The notes: a model not told the origin generated them from the letters alone. Counted from the first letter of the stretch, positions 7,221 to 18,503 are shown. The stretch is DNA of 29,770 nucleotides from Smittium mucronatum (GCA_001953115.1 LSSL01004478.1:1-29770), one strand, 5' to 3'. Numbers and translations: made by a program.

Positions 7221-9421
7221 TGCTTCATTAAAAAATAGAATCTATATTTTACAATTTTCAAATAAAAATATAAAAGAAGGGAGTTCGATATACTATTCAT
7301 AATAATATTATTTTTTAAAATACATAATTATTGATTTAGTTTTTAAATATGTTTCTTCTTTTTTTTTTTATTTGAAATTCTATTTTTTTCAGAAATTATG
7401 TTTAATTTGTTTTGTTATGATTCGATTTCGGAAATTTTCCATTTTAGTATTTGTATTAAAGAAAAAATATAATAAATATTGTTTATTTTTTGCCTTTTTG
7501 ATAATATAATAATGCTTGGTATTAGATTTTTAGGGATTTTTTGTTTCGAATTTATAATAAATTTTCAAAAAAAAAATTCATATATTAAATTTCATTGCTA
7601 GAAATATTTTAATGATTCAAAATCCAAATATAATTCATTTTTTTATCTTTTTATTTACTATATTTAAGTTTTTTTTTGTTTTTTTGTTATAATTTTTTTA
7701 TTTAAAGCGTCGGCGTTATTTTAATAAGATATTTTAATTTTCAAATAGCCTATCTATATCCAAAAAAAAGACAAAAATACACAATTTTTATATTTTCAAG
7801 ATCACAATATTTTATTTTGTTTATTTGGAAATATTTTTTATATTCTGATAATAATAATTAATTCCTTTTCTCAAAAAAATTTCAAGAATAGAAACTTAAA
7901 TTTTTTTTTCGTTTCTTTACTGAAATATTATCAAAATTGATATCATCTAACATTATAATATATAAAGTTTTATCTAATTTAAATCAATATTAATTTAGGT
8001 TTATTTATTTCTCAAATTTTGTTTCTTAAAGTACTTCAAGTCCAATAATAATTATGATGGCTGATATTTACTATAACAACATTTGGGATTCAATTTTTTC
8101 TACGAAGATAATAAGTATTAATAGAACCTAATAAAACGACGTAAAATTATGTAGTTTATTTAAACAAAATTTCACTAGAATAAGATATGTTTAACACAAT
8201 TTTAAAAAAAATTCAAAATCCTTTGTTTTTAGACAAATATTTAATTTGTAGTGAGATAATACATAATCTGGATTGCGAATTTAGAAAATAAAAAACATGA
8301 AAAAATGAAAAAATGAAAAATTCCAAGAGTATATATGTAAATGCTAGTTTAAAAAATTCAAAAAAGATGATATTTTTTTAAAATAATGAATGCACTCAAA
8401 TTTACTTTAATTAAAATTGAACCCATTCAATCTTTATTAGAATATTACTTGTCAATTTGAGATTTTTAAAATTATTTTTTTTCCCCGATATGAAAAGCCT
8501 TATTAAAGAAATATCTTATAATAATCATAACAAATATATTTTGAATTATATTCAATATTGAATAAATCAAAAAAAAAAATTAACAGTCAAAAGTAGTTTA
8601 ATTTTAAATGAAATTTGTAAAAAAAAAATCTAAAAGATTATCATAGTAATTTTTCACCTCCATTTTTTAAATCTATAAATTTTTTATTATTATTTAATAT
8701 TAAATTGTATTTTATATATCTTGAATTAAATTTAATATAAGAAAATCTATCCATAATGATTCTATGGATTTTTCTTAATAATACAAATTAACCTCAAACT
8801 ATCTTTGGCATATATTTTAATATGTATATTAAATAAAATTAATATGATTTGAATTTGTGAAAATATTCATTAAAATCCTTCATTATTTTTTGAGGATCCC
8901 AAATAAAATCTATATTATATTTTTCTTTCCCATCAAAGAATGATTCTGATTTTTTTTTTCAAATAAGCTTTCCAATATATAAAAATCAATATTAACTTTT
9001 CTTTATTAAACGAAAAACGCTCAGAGTTTTTTTTTTCTATTTTATAATTGCTAATTGGTCTTCAGGATTATTTTTTAAATGGGTGTTTTAAACTATAGAT
9101 TCGTTTTTTTAGTAAGTAAAATAAATATATTGTGTGGTTTTAGGAGATTATATTTATTTTAGGATTAAAATAATTTTTCAAGGACTGATCTGAGAATAAT
9201 TTTAAGAGGTTCATTCTTTGATGAACATATTCAGATTTTCTGATTTGTCCCGAAATTATTAGGTTTATTTTTAATAAATAGCCAAAATGATAAAGATTTT
9301 AAATAATTATACTATAACTAGTACAATGATTAATTTTTTTATTGATATTTCCCCTTTAATATATTTAGTTTAAATAAAGGAGCTTTTTTTTTCCGGTTAA
9401 ATTCCCCAATTTTTTTTGAAT

Positions 9422-9431
9422 GGGGGGGGGG
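9422..9431 (+). other. Run of ten G in A+T-rich DNA
   Basis: Ten consecutive G, followed by AGCGGG, in surroundings of about 15% G+C. A CCCC run occurs 16 bases upstream (9402-9405), so a small G/C-clamped foldback is possible. Long mononucleotide runs are also error-prone in assembly, so the exact count is uncertain. Confidence 0.8.
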
Positions 9432-9761
9432 AGCGGGTTAATTGATATTTTTTTGTGAAAAAATAATTTCCTAGAGGGTATGTGGATTAATTTTTTATAT
9501 TTCCTTATATATAATAATTTCATTTTTCTACATTATGTAGTATTAAAATTACTTTTATTACCATAAAATAATTCCAATAAATGTTTTTTATGTTATATTT
9601 TTGAACTTCATACTCACTTTTTAAAGTAAAATTCGGCGATTTTTTATTTATAATTATCACCAAACTAAAATTTTCTACACAAAATCATCATTTTTTTGAG
9701 AATTTTAGTTCAATTTCAAAAATTGAAAATTTATATTAAATTTTTTTAAAAGAATATATAT

Positions 9762-9783
9762 AAATCGAAATCGAAATCGAAAT
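9762..9783 (+). repeat. Short hexamer tandem repeat (ATCGAA)
   Basis: About 3.5 copies of ATCGAA. It is a minor microsatellite, noted because CG dinucleotides are scarce nearby. Confidence 0.85.
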
Positions 9784-10704
9784 ATGCATTTTGAAAACTA
9801 TTTTTTAGTGAATTTATACCACATCAATTTTGTTTATTTATTTTAATCCAAAAATTTAGTAAGTATTTGATATAGCTCTTAATAAATTAACCAAAAGATA
9901 CTGCAAGCAATTCCTTTCTTGATTTATCATTTTTTTGATCATATTTAAGAATTTATTTCTATTTTTCTGTTTGAAAATTATATTAAACATAAAATAGATT
10001 TAAATTAAATTTATTTCTCTCACACAGTACAAATAATTATAATTATATATATTTTATAATTTAAATTTATAAAATCGAATTAAAAAAAAAAAAATCCGAA
10101 TTTTTTCTAAAAATAGTACTTATTTTCATTAGTAAATGTTATGTTTTTACTAATTTATTATAAATATACAAAAAAAACTAATTAAACTAATGGTTATAAG
10201 GTTTTAGCTACTTTTTGAAAAAAAAAATTTTCAATAAATACAGTTCACTTATTATACTTATATTGATACAATAAAAAGCTATAAGATATCTGAAATGAAA
10301 ATTAGCTGCCAGAAAAAAAATTAAGTATTTTTATTACGAATTAACTTGTTGTGGAAACTTTAGGAAGATATAAAAAGCTGTTTCTGGATTAATTATACAT
10401 ATTTTATAGCAAAATCACATCAAACTCTACTTAAAGCTAAAAATAATATTTTTCATGTGATTCATAATACTTTTTTTCCCAAAAAAATTTATTTAGTGAC
10501 ACAATTTTAAAGTATTAGGATAAAAAAATAAATTATATTATAATTTCGAATCTATATTTTTACTTTAATTGAAAAAATTTATTATGTAAATAACTACCTT
10601 GAAAGTTTCCAATTAGTGTTATAGAATTAAAAATAATAAAAATAATCGCACAAATATTAACATAAAAATATAAATATGGGTGGATTTTTGGCATTTAGAC
10701 AATA

Positions 10705-10839
10705 ATGATAGATTTATTAGCACAAAAATGTCTGACTCCGAATAATTTTATTTTATTTCAGAAAGCTAATCGGTTAAAAAATTTCGAAGAACCGTTTGGG
10801 AAAGATATACTTCTTTTAAAATTTTGTTTATTCGTTTGA
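10705..10839 (+). CDS. Hypothetical 44-residue frame, isolated island
   Basis: No family recognised. An ATG at 10705 opens 44 codons of balanced composition (MIDLLAQKCLTPNNFILFQK then ANRLKNFEEPFGKDILLLKF) to TGA 10837. Local G+C rises to about 27%, double the flanks. The frame two bases off is open just downstream (about 10821-10896) with EEPVYNVSKVYIPLNIGF, as if one frame shifted into the other. This suggests either a broken gene or a longer multi-exon piece. Length alone is compatible with chance; composition and the adjoining second frame are the reasons for listing it. Confidence 0.2.
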   Translation: MIDLLAQKCLTPNNFILFQKANRLKNFEEPFGKDILLLKFCLFV

Positions 10840-13773
10840 AGAACCAGTTTATAATGTTTCCAAAGTATATATACCGCTAAATATTGGATTTTAATATCTT
10901 AGATAATGAATTTCTTAGATATTACTACTTTCTCATCATCATAAAAACCTTTATAAAATTTAAAAAAATAGGGCTAAAATAATTTAGTTTTAAATAATTT
11001 AGATTTTGGTGAAAATTATAGAATTTAATCAGAGGATTAAAATATTTTTTGATTTTTGAGATAATTAATTAGATATATTTTTTAATCTCATTAATTTAAG
11101 CTCTTCGGGTTATGTAATATAAAAAAAAACTAAATTTTCTTCCTACCAACTTTCATAATCTTGCGAGAGAACTAGATATTTTAAGTTTGAACTCTAAAAT
11201 ATGTATTTTATTTATTTCAAATTGTAATAAATTTTAGCATTTGTGATTTTAAAGTTTAAAAAAAATTCGATAAACATATAATTCATATTAATATTAATAA
11301 TTACAACTATTTTTAGTAGATTTTTTAAATAAAATATATCAAGCCTTATTTATATTAAGAATATAATTTAATTATATCAATTTTTTAGAAACTATTGTTG
11401 TATGATATTATTTTGAGAAATACAGGTAATATTTCGGATAAAAGTTTATTTCGTTAAAAAATTTTCAGATGAGAAAAAATAATGATTAAGAAATATAATT
11501 ATATATATATATTGATTCAATAAAAGTTTTTCTATTCTATTTTTCAAATTTTTTGGCATGAGATAGATAAATTATTTATTTTAGATCATATTTTATAAAA
11601 ATTTATATATACTCGATGAAACCTTTTTTTATCTAAATAATATAATCCTCAAATATTTCTGAAAAAAAAAATCATTAAATTCCATACCAATAAAATATTT
11701 CTTAATCAACTTTTAAACGTAAATAATTTAAATTATTATTAAAGCATAAAATATTCTTGAAATATTTTCAATTTATCAACTTTAAATCCATTTCTTTTTT
11801 CATTCCGTTAAAATTAATCCATATTTTTGTCTATCATGTGTTTTTATAAAATTGATAATTTTATCAATTTCAATTTATAACTGGGATGACTTGATTTTAT
11901 TAATTTTATTTTATCTCAGTAATCAAAAGCTAAATTTATTACTATAAAAAATAGACTAAATTAAGCAATATTGATTTTTATGGCTTTTTTATGTGCCAGA
12001 AGTTTTTCGCGAGAAAATTGAATAACAATTCGAGAACCAATGCATTTTTTTTTATTAATATAAGTATCTAAATTTAAATACTTAAAATAAATTTTATTAT
12101 TATTTCACCTAGCCATATTATCCTGGAACAAGAAAAAAAATCTTATTAAATATATTTGTTTTATATTATTAAAAATTAATTAGATTTAGATTTTAATTTT
12201 AGATTTTGATGACATGAGTGAGGAAATAGTTATTTCTTTTTTTGAATATAGAAACTTAACCAAATCTTTTATTAAAATAAGAATCAGGAAATTTCTATAA
12301 CTTATGAAGTTTTTTAAAAATAAATAATTTTTATTACATTTAATTATAATACTGTAAATTTTAATATATGGGTTAATATGAGTGCTAATAAATTTATTTT
12401 GTAAAAGGTTTGGCTATGATGGTTTTTTTATATATATTTCTGCAAATTTCTATAAAATTCTGAAATGATAAATTTAGGTGAAAAAGCCAAGGGAATTTAT
12501 ATAGCTTTTTAATATTGATGAAAAATAATATAAATAAAAAATTAAAGATAATTAAATGTAATTTTGTAAAATTTAATGAAATGACGATTTATTTTGAAAA
12601 ATGGCAAATTTTTCGACAAAAAATTTAAACTTTTAAAAAAATAAATTTTCAATTTTAATTAAATTTTTTTAAATAAATCTTAAAAAAATTGTTAAAATTT
12701 ACTATCTACTTATATTAAATAGATAATTAATTATTTTATTATTTATCTTTAGTTTTTATAAAAAAAACTATACAATATCCTCATCTTAAATTCTTTTTAT
12801 TGTATTTAACAATTGACCAATCTTAAAATTAAAATCCATTTTAAAAAAATCCATGAATGAAAAAAATATCTAAATTTGTTTTAATTATCTAAATCAATTT
12901 AAAAACTTATAATTTTTTTTAAATTAATATTTTTTTTTCACTAAAGATAATGGAGATTTAAGATAAATTATATAAAAAATCTCTTTTACCTCCAAGTAAT
13001 TTGTTATCCTAATTATACATTTTGAAGAATAAATTTTGATTTATTAGATTATAGCATTTACAACAAAAATAAGAGTATGCGTTTTTTTATATAATATTAA
13101 AAATATTTACACAAAATTAAGAAAAACTACACAAAAAAATATCAAGCTAAAAAAAATCTTAAAATAACTATAAAAAGGATTTTTTTTCTTTCATAGCTAA
13201 ATAAATCTATATAATAATTATTAATATATTCCATATGCAATTTTTTTATATTTTTTATATTTTATTTTTTTTATATCTCAAGATCTATTAATCATTCCTA
13301 AGAAAATTTTGAAAAATCAAAAATTTGACAATTGCTCGACAAAATTTTCTTTTTAATAAGCAGAATTGTATTGGCTTATTGCTGAAATACCCTGCAGTGT
13401 ATTATAGGATTGATTTTTTTTACTTTTAAGAGAACAAACTGCCTAAGTTTTACACCGTTATTCATTTTTTTAGATCTTGAAATGTATTTTTACAATTAAA
13501 AAAGCAAGCATAATTATAACACTTTATATTCGTCGTTAAAAAGAAGAAAAATTAGATAATAACACGTTCTGATAAATTTCCCGTAAAAAGACTAAACTTC
13601 TATTATCAATATGATTATTAACATTTAATAGTCATTTTTATGAAAAAAAGAAGATAAATCATAAGATTGAGTGTATGATATTTTTTTAATGCCCTTATTA
13701 AATGAATTGTAATTAGAAGTTCGATATTGAAAAAATATTTTTTCTTCAAAAAAAATCATCATTATTCATATAT
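10840..13773. other. Very A+T-rich gene-free stretch
   Basis: Apart from the possible frame continuation to about 10896, no segment shows raised G+C or a balanced open frame. A perfect 9-bp hairpin with a 4-base loop (AAATTGATA / TATCAATTT) lies at 11849-11870; with no G+C in the loop closure and such A+T bias it is probably incidental. Confidence 0.6.
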
Positions 13774-13914
13774 TTAACTTATTTGATATACTAATTTAAG
13801 ATATGCCATAAGTGGTGGTGTTGAGAGGGGTGGGGTTTCTATAGACAAATTAAATCTCATTAACTTAGCCAACCAAAAAAAGAACCAAAAAATAAGTATA
13901 TTAGCTATAATAGT
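13774..13914 (-). CDS. Proline-rich hypothetical micro-frame
   Basis: The minus strand is open for 46 codons between a stop at 13917-13915 and TAA at 13774-13776, with an ATG at 13860 giving 28 residues: MRFNLSIETPPLSTPPLMAY then LKLVYQIS. Upstream of the ATG the frame is hydrophobic and aromatic (IFWFFFWLA), so the whole could read as a membrane segment followed by a proline-rich tail. Proline codons are very rare in translated A+T-rich filler, which makes the ETPPLSTPPL run conspicuous. It results from a G-rich cluster on the plus strand (13812-13835), so a structural DNA explanation competes. No family assigned. Confidence 0.18.
   Translation of the reverse strand, partial: TIIANILIFWFFFWLAKLMRFNLSIETPPLSTPPLMAYLKLVYQIS
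13812..13835 (+). other. G-rich cluster with G-quadruplex potential
   Basis: GTGGTGGTG is followed by TTGAGA and GGGGTGGGG. Four or more GG-or-longer runs lie within 24 bases, in a window where such clusters are almost absent. It could fold as a two-layer quadruplex or simply encode the proline-rich run on the other strand. Confidence 0.5.
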
Positions 13915-16220
13915 CTAATTCTTAGTTTCAATTTTGAATTTCGAATTTTTTGTTTTTCATTTTTTGGTAATTATAGTATAGTTTTGATATTATTTAAAAA
14001 AAAATCACTAAAATAAAAACAAGAAAAAATCAATTATTTAACAAATTAGGTTCTTTTTAAAAATCATTGCCTTCTATTTATGAAATAAATTCTTAATATT
14101 AGGGTGAGATCATAAATAATATTCTGAATATCACATATTAACATAGATAAACATGGGTAAATAGTTAAATTCTCTGAATTTTTTTTGTTCTGTTTTATTT
14201 TTTATATACTAAGTTAAAAATTTATTAAATTTTTTTTTTTGGCCTCCTTCCAATTTCTCACATTTCTATTACCTTATTTACGTATATATTTCATATTTAT
14301 TAGATTATTACAGAAAAAAAATGCTTTTTTAAAAAACTATTGAATTATTTTTGTATTTTTATTTATATATTTAGTGAATAATTAATGTAAATTATCTTTT
14401 TAGTTTTTCATTTAAAAACCCCACCTGAAGAGATATATTTTTTCCGTATTCTATAATTATTTTATAAAATTCACCAGTTAATTTTTTCTCAAATCACAAA
14501 TCAATTATTATTACCTTTTTTCTTTCATTATCTATGTAAAAAATGTACATTTATGGAGAAAAAATAAATTAAAATACGTTTTCACTAAATATAATTATCA
14601 ATGGAATTAATATATACATAAATTTTGAGGGTTTTTTTGGTATGGTGAAGACTACTTTTGCAAAGTTCTGCAGACCTTTATAGCTTCGATTTTTTCTTTC
14701 GGATTCCCAGTAGATTCTGAACGTCGATATAATTTTCTGTATTCAAATTAATCCACTTTTTTAATTAAAGGGTTGAATTTGATTGATTCTTATTGTAACT
14801 AATTTGTTTTGTTTTGTTTTTGACTTTTTTTATTTTGGGTGTTTTTCTTTTCTGAGAAATGCTGTAAAGAGTAGTAGTTAAAAAGGAGAAAAAAAACTAA
14901 TGAGAATATATAAGAACTAACCCCTTTATATATTTTCAGTATCAAAAAATGTTTATTTTAAAGATGTAAAAATTTTGTGAATTTTATGTGAATTTTAATT
15001 ATATTTGGAGCGCGTTTTTTTCTACTTAGGGATACAGATAAATTTATTTTATGCATTAATTCTTGCGAATGGTATTATTTTCGTTATTTTTTTCTACTTC
15101 ATTTTTTTTAATATTTTTTTTTCTTTGATGATATATAATTTAACTGATCTAATTAAATATTTTAAAATTATTATGCTTGGAAGTTTTTATATCTTTGCAA
15201 ATCAGTCCCTCTTCAAATTTATATTTTTTTCAAATTAATACCCTTATACATTATTATATTTGCAATCAATATCCTTTTAAATTAATTTCAAAAGACAAAG
15301 ACTTCTTTTATCAATGACGTCTTTAAAAATTAATATATATATATATATTAGTTTATTATTTTTCTTAAATTTTTTTTAAATAATCGATATTTATTTAATA
15401 AAGCCCACAATTATGATTTCAATTGTGGGAATTCCATTATTTTTTTATTTAAAACTCTACATATATGTATGATAAATAATATAAACCAACAAAGAAAATT
15501 GTAATTCAATTGATTCTGCGTTAATTTTTTTTTTCTCTCTGCGGCCAATATAAAAATATCGGATTTTCACAAATTTATTTTTTGAAGTATTCTCACTTAT
15601 AATTTTTAATTTTAGATTAACTTTTCTAATTAAAACAATAGCATTAAAAAATTATAAAAAATTTAGTTCGAAAAGTGTCTAAATTCATTATTTCATTTCA
15701 CATAATTCAAAAATATTCTATAAAAAATCATTTTATTTTATTTATCTATAAACTATATTAACAATATTTGAATTTGAATTTGAATAATAACAATTATATA
15801 ACAGATAAAAAAAAAATCTACTAAATGGCTATGATTATTTTGAGTAAAAAAAATCAAAAATCTAGCAAAAAAGCTTAGATTATAAAATATAAATAAATTA
15901 TCGAAAATAATAAAATAATTTTTTTAAAGCAAGAAATAAATACCTCTGTACCAAAAAAATTTACTATAGACATCAATAATTTTTTTATAAATTTAAACCA
16001 AGTTTTTTTTATTCATTAAAATTTTGACCATTTTCCGCAATTTAATTTTTTACAATTATTTGTTATAATAAACTTTTGTTATTAATATTCGGGATATTTA
16101 AATACCAAGAAAAAAAATAAAATAAAATAATATATAATAATGCTATAAATAAAACCAAAAACGATACATGAGTAATGTTTGAGAAAAGTTATTGTAATTA
16201 AACATTAATTAATCTTTTGA
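13915..16220. other. Mostly gene-free stretch with a few short plus frames
   Basis: A small G+C rise occurs at 14640-14730, with a short plus frame GFFGMVKTTFAKFCRPL ending at TAG. A 77-codon TTG-first frame at 15005-15238 is almost all F, I, L and Y, as random A+T-rich DNA would give. A short ATG frame at 15825-15878 (MAMIILSKKNQKSSKKA) and an open segment at 15914-15979 (NNFFKARNKYLCTKK) may be upstream outliers of the 16221-18988 zone. (TA)n lies at 15334-15348. Confidence 0.5.
15404..15429. other. Perfect 9-bp hairpin with G/C clamp
   Basis: CCCACAATT (15404-15412) and AATTGTGGG (15421-15429) form a perfect stem around an 8-base loop. It is clamped by three G:C pairs, which are rare here, making it the most stable-looking simple hairpin I noticed. 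No T-run signature of a bacterial terminator is relevant in this context. It might be a palindromic protein-binding site or part of an old inverted repeat. Confidence 0.7.
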
Positions 16221-16337
16221 AACTTTATTGTATTCAAAAAGCTAACAAGTTTAAAAAACAATATAGGTAGGTTTAGTGTATCTCTAGACCTTGCCTTAAA
16301 AGATTTTCCCTCTAAAATTAAGATAGAGCGATCATAA
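16221..16337 (+). other. Coding-like segment 1 of the plus-strand zone
   Basis: Open for 38 codons between TGA 16218 and TAA 16335, G+C about 32% over 16261-16320. The translation is NFIVFKKLTSLKNNIGRFSV then SLDLALKDFPSKIKIERS, with a polar-hydrophobic alternation typical of real proteins. A branch-like CTAAC (16241) and a possible acceptor ATATAG|G (16266) lie inside it, so an exon may begin at 16267. It is the first of a run of plus-strand open segments to 18988. No family recognised. Confidence 0.22.
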
Positions 16338-16529
16338 CACCTTCTCTAATAAAATATCATAAATTTATAATTTTCTATTAAGGCTATGCCAATAATAAAA
16401 AACTCATAAAAAAAAATAATTGAAATATACCCAAATAAAGTTTAAAATTTATAAAAAAAAAATTCAAGTTAAAACAAATAATATTATTTGAAATCGATTT
16501 ATTATTCTGTAAAAATAATTACAAAATGA

Positions 16530-16643
16530 AATTTTGGATTAATAAAAAAAAAATTGCTTAGTAATAACTGCGTGGAAAAAACCCCATTTTCAGTAGCTAA
16601 ATATTTATCGCATGTAATATTATACTTAATAGAAACTAATTAA
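16530..16643 (+). other. Coding-like segment 2 of the plus-strand zone
   Basis: Open for 37 codons between TGA 16527 and TAA 16641. The G+C-richer core (16561-16620, about 32%) reads LLSNNCVEKTPFSVAKYLSH then VILYLIETN. The compositional peak coincides with the sense frame. No family recognised. Confidence 0.22.
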
Positions 16644-16795
16644 TTTGAGTTTTTGTCTACTATTTAAAATATATTACAATACTTAGAGGTTTTAAGAACT
16701 TAAGCAAAGAATCGAAATTTAAATAAATTGATTTTTATACTGAGTGTATGAAATTGGTGTAGGATTTTTGAAAAAAATTAGAAAAAATTATAACT

Positions 16796-17065
16796 GTGTT
16801 AATTCTAAATAGAATAAGTCAAGAATATTATCGCAAAACCAATAACAGTTTAGGAAGTGAATATTTTAAGATAAATTTCAATTTCAGCACATTAATTGCA
16901 GATTGCATACTTAACTTTAAATCTGATTTAAAAGAAATTCATAAGATAATAATTGAGAATAAAGTGAATAAATTTACTATTTTTAATATATTATGGTGTT
17001 TAAAACGTTTGGTAAAGATAAAAAATAAGTTCTTCATCCTTAAATGCATTTTTTTCGAAAAATAG
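16796..17065 (+). CDS. Hypothetical 89-residue frame in the plus-strand zone
   Basis: No family recognised. Open for 97 codons from 16772, with no ATG: the nearest start-like codon is GTG at 16796, so as a eukaryotic gene this must be an exon or remnant. The residues are well mixed (ISQEYYRKTNNSLGSEYFKI, then FKSDLKEIHKIIIENKVNKF), predominantly helical and basic. The last bases overlap a good 5' splice site, ATA|GTGAGT at 17063, which would bypass the TAG; an acceptor-like TTTTTTCTTAG follows at 17166-17176. Simple joining of those sites produces another stop, so the exon model is incomplete. The next coding-like segment lies 175 bases downstream on the same strand. Confidence 0.25.
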   Translation: MLILNRISQEYYRKTNNSLGSEYFKINFNFSTLIADCILNFKSDLKEIHKIIIENKVNKFTIFNILWCLKRLVKIKNKFFILKCIFFEK

Positions 17066-17243
17066 TGAGTAAATTTTACTCATTTGATTTTAATTTAAAG
17101 AAAATTTTCTAATTTTTTTGAATTAAAAAAAGGATAAAATTTTATCTGTTATGGGTTTTATTTACATTTTTTCTTAGAAAAATTAGCCTATTAAAATATT
17201 TAATGATGATTTTATCGGAAAAAGTTTAGTATAAAAATAATTT

Positions 17244-17495
17244 GTGTCATTTATTTTCGAATTTTCGGTTAAATTAGTATTAAAAGATGGAAGATTGTTA
17301 CAACATATGCTTCTAAAAATTTTTAAGGATATTTTTTTTAAAAAAAAATTAGTATTTGAAGAAAAATATATGTATCTCAATGAAGGTGGGTTTTCTAATG
17401 CTATTATAAGTTTAATTTCTCTTATCTTCGGCAAAATATTTAAGTTTTCAATCCGAGTTTTTAAAGGAGAAACGAATATAATACTTAAGATCTAG
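17244..17495 (+). CDS. Hypothetical 83-residue frame in the plus-strand zone
   Basis: No family recognised. Open from just after TAA 17238 to TAG 17493, again without an ATG at its head (GTG 17244; the first ATG, about 17306, leaves about 62 codons). The translation has ordinary charged and hydrophobic mixing: SVKLVLKDGRLLQHMLLKIF, then FEEKYMYLNEGGFSNAIISL and SIRVFKGETNIILKI. A hydrophobic region (AIISLISLIFGKIF) could be a membrane segment. The minus strand over 17183-17434 is also open, but its residues are more serine/asparagine-biased. Frame differs from the preceding segment, so an intron or indel would be needed to join them. Confidence 0.25.
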   Translation: MSFIFEFSVKLVLKDGRLLQHMLLKIFKDIFFKKKLVFEEKYMYLNEGGFSNAIISLISLIFGKIFKFSIRVFKGETNIILKI

Positions 17496-17758
17496 ATTGA
17501 AATAGAGATCACGCGTTTAAATTTTCTTGCAGTTTCGAAACTACAGTAAATATACATCGATTTAAAAATATTTAACAAAATCATTCTGATATTTATTTAT
17601 TTGCAAAATTTTGAGAAAATAAAAGATTATTAATATAGAATGATAGAAATAAAAATACAAATATATGATAAAAAATGAACACAAAGTTTTGAAAAAAAAT
17701 ATGTGTTTTTCTCTGAAAATTTTTGTAAAAAATAAAATAAGCTTTTTTAATTAAATGA

Positions 17759-17911
17759 ATTTTGAATATCTCAACATCTGTAGGCCTTCTAACAGGACTT
17801 GGTGATTTTTTGTTAATTTATTTATCTAGAAATAGATTGAGTAAATTATTCGTATATGAATATACGTATAATGAATATGATTTATTTATCAACCAATTAT
17901 ATGTTTGTTGA
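17759..17911 (+). other. Coding-like segment with a GLGD motif
   Basis: Open for 50 codons between TGA 17756 and TGA 17909. The start reads ILNISTSVGLLTGLGDFLLI and the rest NRLSKLFVYEYTYNEYDLFI. The string S-V-G-L-L-T-G-L-G-D-F recalls the first membrane helix of the Mpv17/PMP22 family (small residues then G-x-G-D), but the rest of the family signature is not present. A 3' splice-like CTGTAG (17783) or CTAACAG (17795) could begin an exon. I treat the resemblance as a hint only. Confidence 0.2.
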
Positions 17912-17944
17912 TTGCATATAAATATGATAACTGTTGAAGTGTAA

Positions 17945-18094
17945 GAGCAGAAAGAGATTCCCTTTCTTTTACACGAACAATTAATGGCGGCCAATTAGAT
18001 CGCAAACTGGGATAAATTATTAAAAATGATGAGAGAGGGTGCCAGTAATAAGAAAAAAAGATTATCCTGTAAAGAGAGGATATATAGCAAATAA
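17945..18094 (+). pseudogene. Module B coding-like segment with one in-frame TAG
   Basis: This is the most gene-like peptide of the window at 33-38% G+C. From 17945 to 18094 a single frame reads EQKEIPFLLHEQLMAAN, then TAG (17996-17998), then IANWDKLLKMMREGASNKKK and RLSCKERIYSK to TAA. There are three explanations: a decayed gene with one nonsense mutation; an exon beginning after AATTAG at 17999; or reassignment of TAG. The second is favoured by the colinear copy in module A, where ATTAG also precedes ATGATG by 27 bases. Two bases after its TAA a different frame starts with ATG (18097). No family recognised; the C-terminal half is basic. Confidence 0.28.
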
Positions 18095-18096
18095 AT

Positions 18097-18279
18097 ATGG
18101 TATCTATTATTTTGTTTCAAGTATTTGAATTTAAAGGCTTAAAAAGCTTGCTAGGGAGCTTTTATTTTGTATTATGGGTTTTTTCTTTTCTTTTATATAT
18201 AAATACTATCATTTCCAAAAGAATGAGCGGGCATGGAAAAATCAGAATCAATAAATCTAGCTTAACTAAGAAATTTTAA
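18097..18279 (+). CDS. Hypothetical small membrane protein
   Basis: No family recognised. ATG 18097 opens 60 codons to TAA 18277. Residues 1-15 are mixed (MVSIILFQVFEFKGLKSL), about 17-37 form a convincing transmembrane-length hydrophobic run (GSFYFVLWVFSFLLYINTII), and the rest is a basic tail (SKRMSGHGKIRINKSSLTKK). A short positively charged tail after one helix gives a coherent type I or tail-anchored topology. G+C is about 28%. It is inserted, relative to module A, between the shared ATCCTG block and the shared ACATCTACTTATTATAG block, and ends at that second block. It could also be an in-frame-shifted continuation of the preceding segment. Confidence 0.27.
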   Translation: MVSIILFQVFEFKGLKSLLGSFYFVLWVFSFLLYINTIISKRMSGHGKIRINKSSLTKKF

Positions 18280-18436
18280 AGACATCTACTTATTATAGTT
18301 AGTAATTTAGAGTTATACTCTTTTGAATTGGTCTCAATTTCCATCTTTTACTTTAAATTTTGACAAGAAAAAAATAAATTTCGGTTTATAATAAACATAT
18401 TCTAACTCTTGCATTTTATATCCACGGAACAGGAAA

Positions 18437-18503
18437 AAAAACGTAAAAAAAATAAACGTAAAAATAAACGTAAAAATTATATACATAAAAAAAATAAACA
18501 TAC
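18437..18503 (+). repeat. A-rich tandem tract of module B (ATAAACGTAAAA units)
   Basis: Two to three irregular copies of AATAAACGTAAAA, then related A-rich sequence. Its position relative to the neighbouring shared motif matches the A-rich tract of module A. Confidence 0.65.

Larger units (their letters stand above)
7221..10704. other. Very A+T-rich gene-free stretch
   Basis: Stops saturate all frames, and G+C falls to 8-15% over long stretches. Two short ATG frames stand out slightly, 7417-7509 (30 aa, MIRFRKFSILVFVLKKKYNK at the start) and 8054-8131 (25 aa, double ATG, MMADIYYNNIWDSIFSTKII); both are well within chance. A 6-bp hairpin (GTTCAT/ATGAAC) lies at 9209-9226. A G10 run and a hexamer repeat are listed separately. 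Confidence 0.6.

Noticed and set aside
14640..14700. GFFGMVKTTFAKF read as the connection region of a gypsy-type reverse transcriptase
   Set aside because: Only a few residues match, the frame stops at once, and no flanking retroelement motif is visible.
15005..15238. 77-codon hydrophobic frame (membrane protein?)
   Set aside because: Nearly all F, I, L and Y, as expected from T-rich DNA; TTG start; no compositional island.
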